DNA from: Paludibacteraceae bacterium
GTDB taxonomy: Bacteria > Bacteroidota > Bacteroidia > Bacteroidales > Paludibacteraceae
Length of the DNA: 7,135 nucleotides
Reading direction: 5' to 3'
Assembly (NCBI GenBank): GCA_947445425.1
Contig: CANFFA010000113.1
Location: 1-7,135 of the forward strand
The notes beneath the pieces were generated by a model that was given only the letters and a program-made list of their open reading frames with translations, had not been told where the DNA came from and searched no databases. Positions 5,984-7,135 of this stretch are shown in pieces. The position numbers were made by a program, and so were the translations under genes. Positions within the stretch are counted from its first letter, which is position 1. Every line of letters starts with the position of its first letter.

Positions 5984-6056
5984 CTTTGTGCTCTTCAAAG
6001 TAAGGATATTCTTTGTGAAACTTTGTGCACCTTGTTTTTGTGCCCTTTGTGGTTAA
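5984..6056. repeat. CACAAAG-type short repeat array upstream of mnmD
   Basis: On the plus strand CTTTGTG recurs at 5984-5990, 6011-6017 and 6021-6027, and CCCTTTGTGGTTAA closes the array; minus-strand sense is AACCACAAAGGG...CACAAAG. A perfect 8-bp inverted repeat, TTACTTTG (5981-5988) with CAAAGTAA (5996-6003), sits at its left edge. Arrays of this wording are, to my knowledge, widespread in Bacteroidota spacers and are often miscalled as small ORFs with a TTKGTK-like peptide. Confidence 0.7.
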
Positions 6057-6111
6057 TCTTAAATCTCTGTATTTTTGCACAATAACTTATTAATCAATAT
6101 AAACTCTATTG

Positions 6112-6138
6112 CAAAAGTACTGAAAACCTTAAAAACAA
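6112..6138 (-). promoter_or_regulatory. Candidate promoter for mnmD
   Basis: The minus strand reads TACTTTTG (6112-6119), a full TAnnTTTG match followed by CA. The -33 element is weak: a TTG at 6136-6138 with a 16-nt spacer, shorter than the usual 19-20. If used, transcription begins near 6105-6108 and mnmD has a leader of about 235 nt containing the CACAAAG array. Confidence 0.45.
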
Positions 6139-6144
6139 CCGCTA
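6132..6144. repeat. 13-bp direct repeat, copy 1 (half terminator)
   Basis: AAAACAACCGCTA at 6132-6144 is identical to 6792-6804. There it forms one arm of the rubrerythrin terminator; here no complementary arm is present. The two copies flank the exported-protein gene with its promoter. A 13-mer match can arise by chance in A+T-rich DNA. Confidence 0.5.
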
Positions 6145-6170
6145 AAAAATATCAAGTCTTAGTAGAAACC

Positions 6171-6710
6171 TCATTTTGACAATGGAAAACAATAAACAAG
6201 CCCGACTCTTAGTCCCAATGAGTTAATATTTTCTATTCCTGAATGATATAGAGGAAATAGTAACATCCGACGATAGTAAGGTGATATACAAAATGAATAA
6301 TTTTTATAAGATTTCCGATACTCCATTTCACACATAATTGATGGGCCCATCAGATCATCCTTCAAGTCACTACATGTAAAATAGGATAAAAAACCATTAA
6401 AAAACAAGGTTTTATTTACAGAACTCATTACAGGATAACCATAACCAAATCCTGCATCTAAAAAAAGATACCCACTTTCTCGGATAGATAAACCTCCTAA
6501 TGATCCATTAAACATGAATTTTCCAATATTTTGAACTTCATATTCTACTCTTGTTTGGAAACCAACTTCATCACCAACAATCAAATTCGGAGAGATATTA
6601 AAGAATTTATCTGATTTTTTATGTATTGAATCATCGACACTTCCAAATACGTCTAAAGGTAAAATTACGAGTAGGTAGAAAGAAATTAGCAAACAGTATT
6701 TATTAAACAT
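6171..6710 (-). CDS. Unrecognised exported protein, possible outer-membrane beta-barrel
   Basis: I do not recognise the family. From ATG 6710 the product has 179 residues and begins with a typical export signal: a short basic start (MFNK), a hydrophobic stretch CLLISFYLLVILPLDVF, then GSVDDS with a likely signal peptidase I site. The mature part is rich in Gly, Phe and Tyr with short alternating polar/hydrophobic stretches (VGFQTRVEYEV, FLDAGFGYGYPV, YSFCISPYYR), and near the C-terminus has GLRVGLVYCF, as in small beta-barrel proteins that end in an aromatic residue. Three or four Cys occur in the mature chain. An in-frame ATG at 6725 lies only a few bases from the predicted transcription start, so 6710 is preferred. 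It has its own promoter (6736-6767). No terminator is evident after its stop, only half of one (6132-6144). Confidence 0.75.
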   Translation of the reverse strand: MFNKYCLLISFYLLVILPLDVFGSVDDSIHKKSDKFFNISPNLIVGDEVGFQTRVEYEVQNIGKFMFNGSLGGLSIRESGYLFLDAGFGYGYPVMSSVNKTLFFNGFLSYFTCSDLKDDLMGPSIMCEMEYRKSYKNYSFCISPYYRRMLLFPLYHSGIENINSLGLRVGLVYCFPLSK

Positions 6711-6735
6711 TTTCGTATCATTCATTGATTTGAAA

Positions 6736-6767
6736 CAAAATTACATGAATAAGTGTAATTAAACAAA
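6736..6767 (-). promoter_or_regulatory. Bacteroidetes-type promoter of the exported-protein gene
   Basis: In transcript sense, TTTG (6764-6767) is followed after 20 nt by TAATTTTG (6736-6743), a perfect TAnnTTTG box. Transcription would start around 6729-6732, about 20 nt before ATG 6710 and almost on top of ATG 6725. This is why the downstream start is chosen. Confidence 0.8.
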
Positions 6768-6791
6768 TTTCGTAACAAGAAGGAAGAAAAC

Positions 6792-6828
6792 AAAACAACC
6801 GCTATTCTACTGGAACAGCGGTTGTTTT
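6792..6828. terminator. Intrinsic terminator after rubrerythrin
   Basis: AAAACAACCGCT (6792-6803) and AGCGGTTGTTTT (6817-6828) form a perfect 12-bp stem with a 13-nt loop. In the minus sense the stem ends in TTGTTTTGTTTTC, a usable U-rich tail for rubrerythrin, whose stop lies about 70 nt upstream. A U-rich tail also exists on the plus strand. The copy-2 sequence of the 13-bp direct repeat (6792-6804) is its left arm. Confidence 0.85.
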
Positions 6829-6845
6829 ATTAATTATTAACTATC

Positions 6846-6901
6846 TAGTGATTAGTGAATGCCATCACTAAACACTAATCACTAAACGTTTATCACTAAT
6901 T
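6846..6901. repeat. Heptamer array and palindrome at the rubrerythrin 3' end
   Basis: Right half: 7-bp units fitting A[CT]TAA[AT]C at 6867-6873, 6874-6880 and 6881-6887, a diverged unit at 6888-6894, and ACTAATT at 6895-6901, which runs into the rubrerythrin stop. Left half: the same units in opposite orientation, so TAGTGATTAGTG (6846-6857) is an exact inverted copy of CACTAATCACTA (6873-6884). A flanking AATTATTAA (6832-6840) / TTAATAATT (6900-6908) pair extends the palindrome. The RNA would fold in the rubrerythrin 3' UTR just ahead of the terminator. Confidence 0.75.
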
Positions 6902-7135
6902 AATAATTCGTCTTCTCCTCCTCAAAATACGCCTGCGGATGCGCACAAGTCGGACAAGCTTTTGGCGCCTCTGTACCTACATGAACATGACCACACTCCC
7001 TACATTGCCAAGAAGTTTCTTCTTCACGGGCAAAAACCTTACCAGCTTCAACTCTAGCCAAAAGTTTACGGTAACGTTTTTCGTGTTGCGCCTCAACCGC
7101 AGCAATTTTACGGAAAGTGGCCGCAATATTTGCAA
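6900..7135 (-). CDS. rbr: Rubrerythrin, C-terminal part (truncated by window edge)
   Basis: Rubrerythrin is a cytoplasmic non-haem iron protein that reduces hydrogen peroxide in anaerobes, coupling a diiron site in a four-helix bundle to a rubredoxin-like FeS4 domain. The visible 78 codons hold the last bundle helix with the diiron ligand pattern EAQHEKRYRKLL (ExxH), then the rubredoxin-like domain: CRECGH, a spacer of about ten residues, CPTC, and HPQAYFEEE up to TAA at 6900-6902. All four iron-binding cysteines are present. The N-terminal majority of the protein (roughly 110 residues in the usual 190) lies beyond base 7135. Its stop codon touches a heptamer repeat palindrome, and a strong terminator follows at 6792-6828. 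Confidence 0.95.
   Translation of the reverse strand, partial: ANIAATFRKIAAVEAQHEKRYRKLLARVEAGKVFAREEETSWQCRECGHVHVGTEAPKACPTCAHPQAYFEEEKTNY

Larger units (their letters stand above)
5870..6170. other. 301-bp spacer, probable long mnmD leader
   Basis: I see no convincing gene here. It contains, in transcript order on the minus strand: a possible promoter (6112-6138), the CACAAAG repeat array (5984-6056), an 8-bp A/T hairpin AAAAAACA/TGTTTTTT (5963-5970 with 5975-5982), then about 90 bp of very A+T-rich sequence up to mnmD. A 60-codon frame (5898-6080, GTG start) is the repeat array read as codons. Confidence 0.6.

Noticed and set aside
5898..6080. 60-codon minus-strand frame starting at GTG between the exported-protein gene and mnmD
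   Set aside because: It is the CACAAAG repeat array read as codons (LTTKGTKTRCTKF-like start), has no ATG start, and continues into A+T-rich filler; it does not look like a protein.

Overview
The window reads as chromosomal DNA from a Bacteroidota member, most likely Bacteroidales. Four things point there: perfect or near-perfect Bacteroidetes promoters (a -7 box TAnnTTTG with a TTTG about 19-20 nt upstream), no Shine-Dalgarno sequences before the genes, intergenic spacers full of CACAAAG/CGCAAAG-type short repeats, and the make-up of the encoded proteins (long HisRS, WaaA, stand-alone MnmD, rubrerythrin). Rubrerythrin suggests an anaerobe or microaerophile. Genus cannot be fixed from this sequence alone.

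Layout, left to right. All complete genes lie on the minus strand, so transcription runs right to left. Bases 1-72 look like the 3' end of a plus-strand gene converging on hisS, with a strong two-way terminator (77-131) between them. hisS (156-1514, histidyl-tRNA synthetase) follows. Upstream of hisS is a compact three-gene cassette (1572-2516): a small unrecognised protein, a DUF3791-like protein and a DUF3990-like putative ADP-ribosyltransferase-fold protein. Spacing is 4 nt between the first two, and the last two overlap by ATGA. This is the most system-like part of the window and looks like a toxin-antitoxin-type module set between waaA and hisS. waaA (2556-3779) makes the Kdo-lipid A core. 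A 340-bp spacer (3780-4119) holds two repeat structures and the rpsO terminator. rpsO (4120-4389, ribosomal protein S15) has its own textbook promoter. A PAP2-family membrane phosphatase (4447-5103) and mnmD (5207-5869, tRNA wobble-uridine methyltransferase) follow and are probably co-transcribed. A 301-bp spacer (5870-6170) has a possible promoter and a CACAAAG repeat array in the presumed mnmD leader. Next is an unrecognised exported, possibly beta-barrel protein (6171-6710) with its own promoter. The window ends in the C-terminal part of rubrerythrin (6900-7135, truncated by the window edge), followed by a heptamer-repeat palindrome and a 12-bp-stem terminator.

Most genes are housekeeping functions (translation: hisS, rpsO, mnmD; envelope: waaA, PAP2; oxidative stress: rubrerythrin) and do not form one pathway. 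The accessory content is the DUF3990/DUF3791 cassette, the orphan exported protein, and an unusually rich set of non-coding repeats. One repeat family, a 7-nt unit A[CT]TAA[AT]C, occurs at two separate gene 3' ends and touches the stop codon at both.
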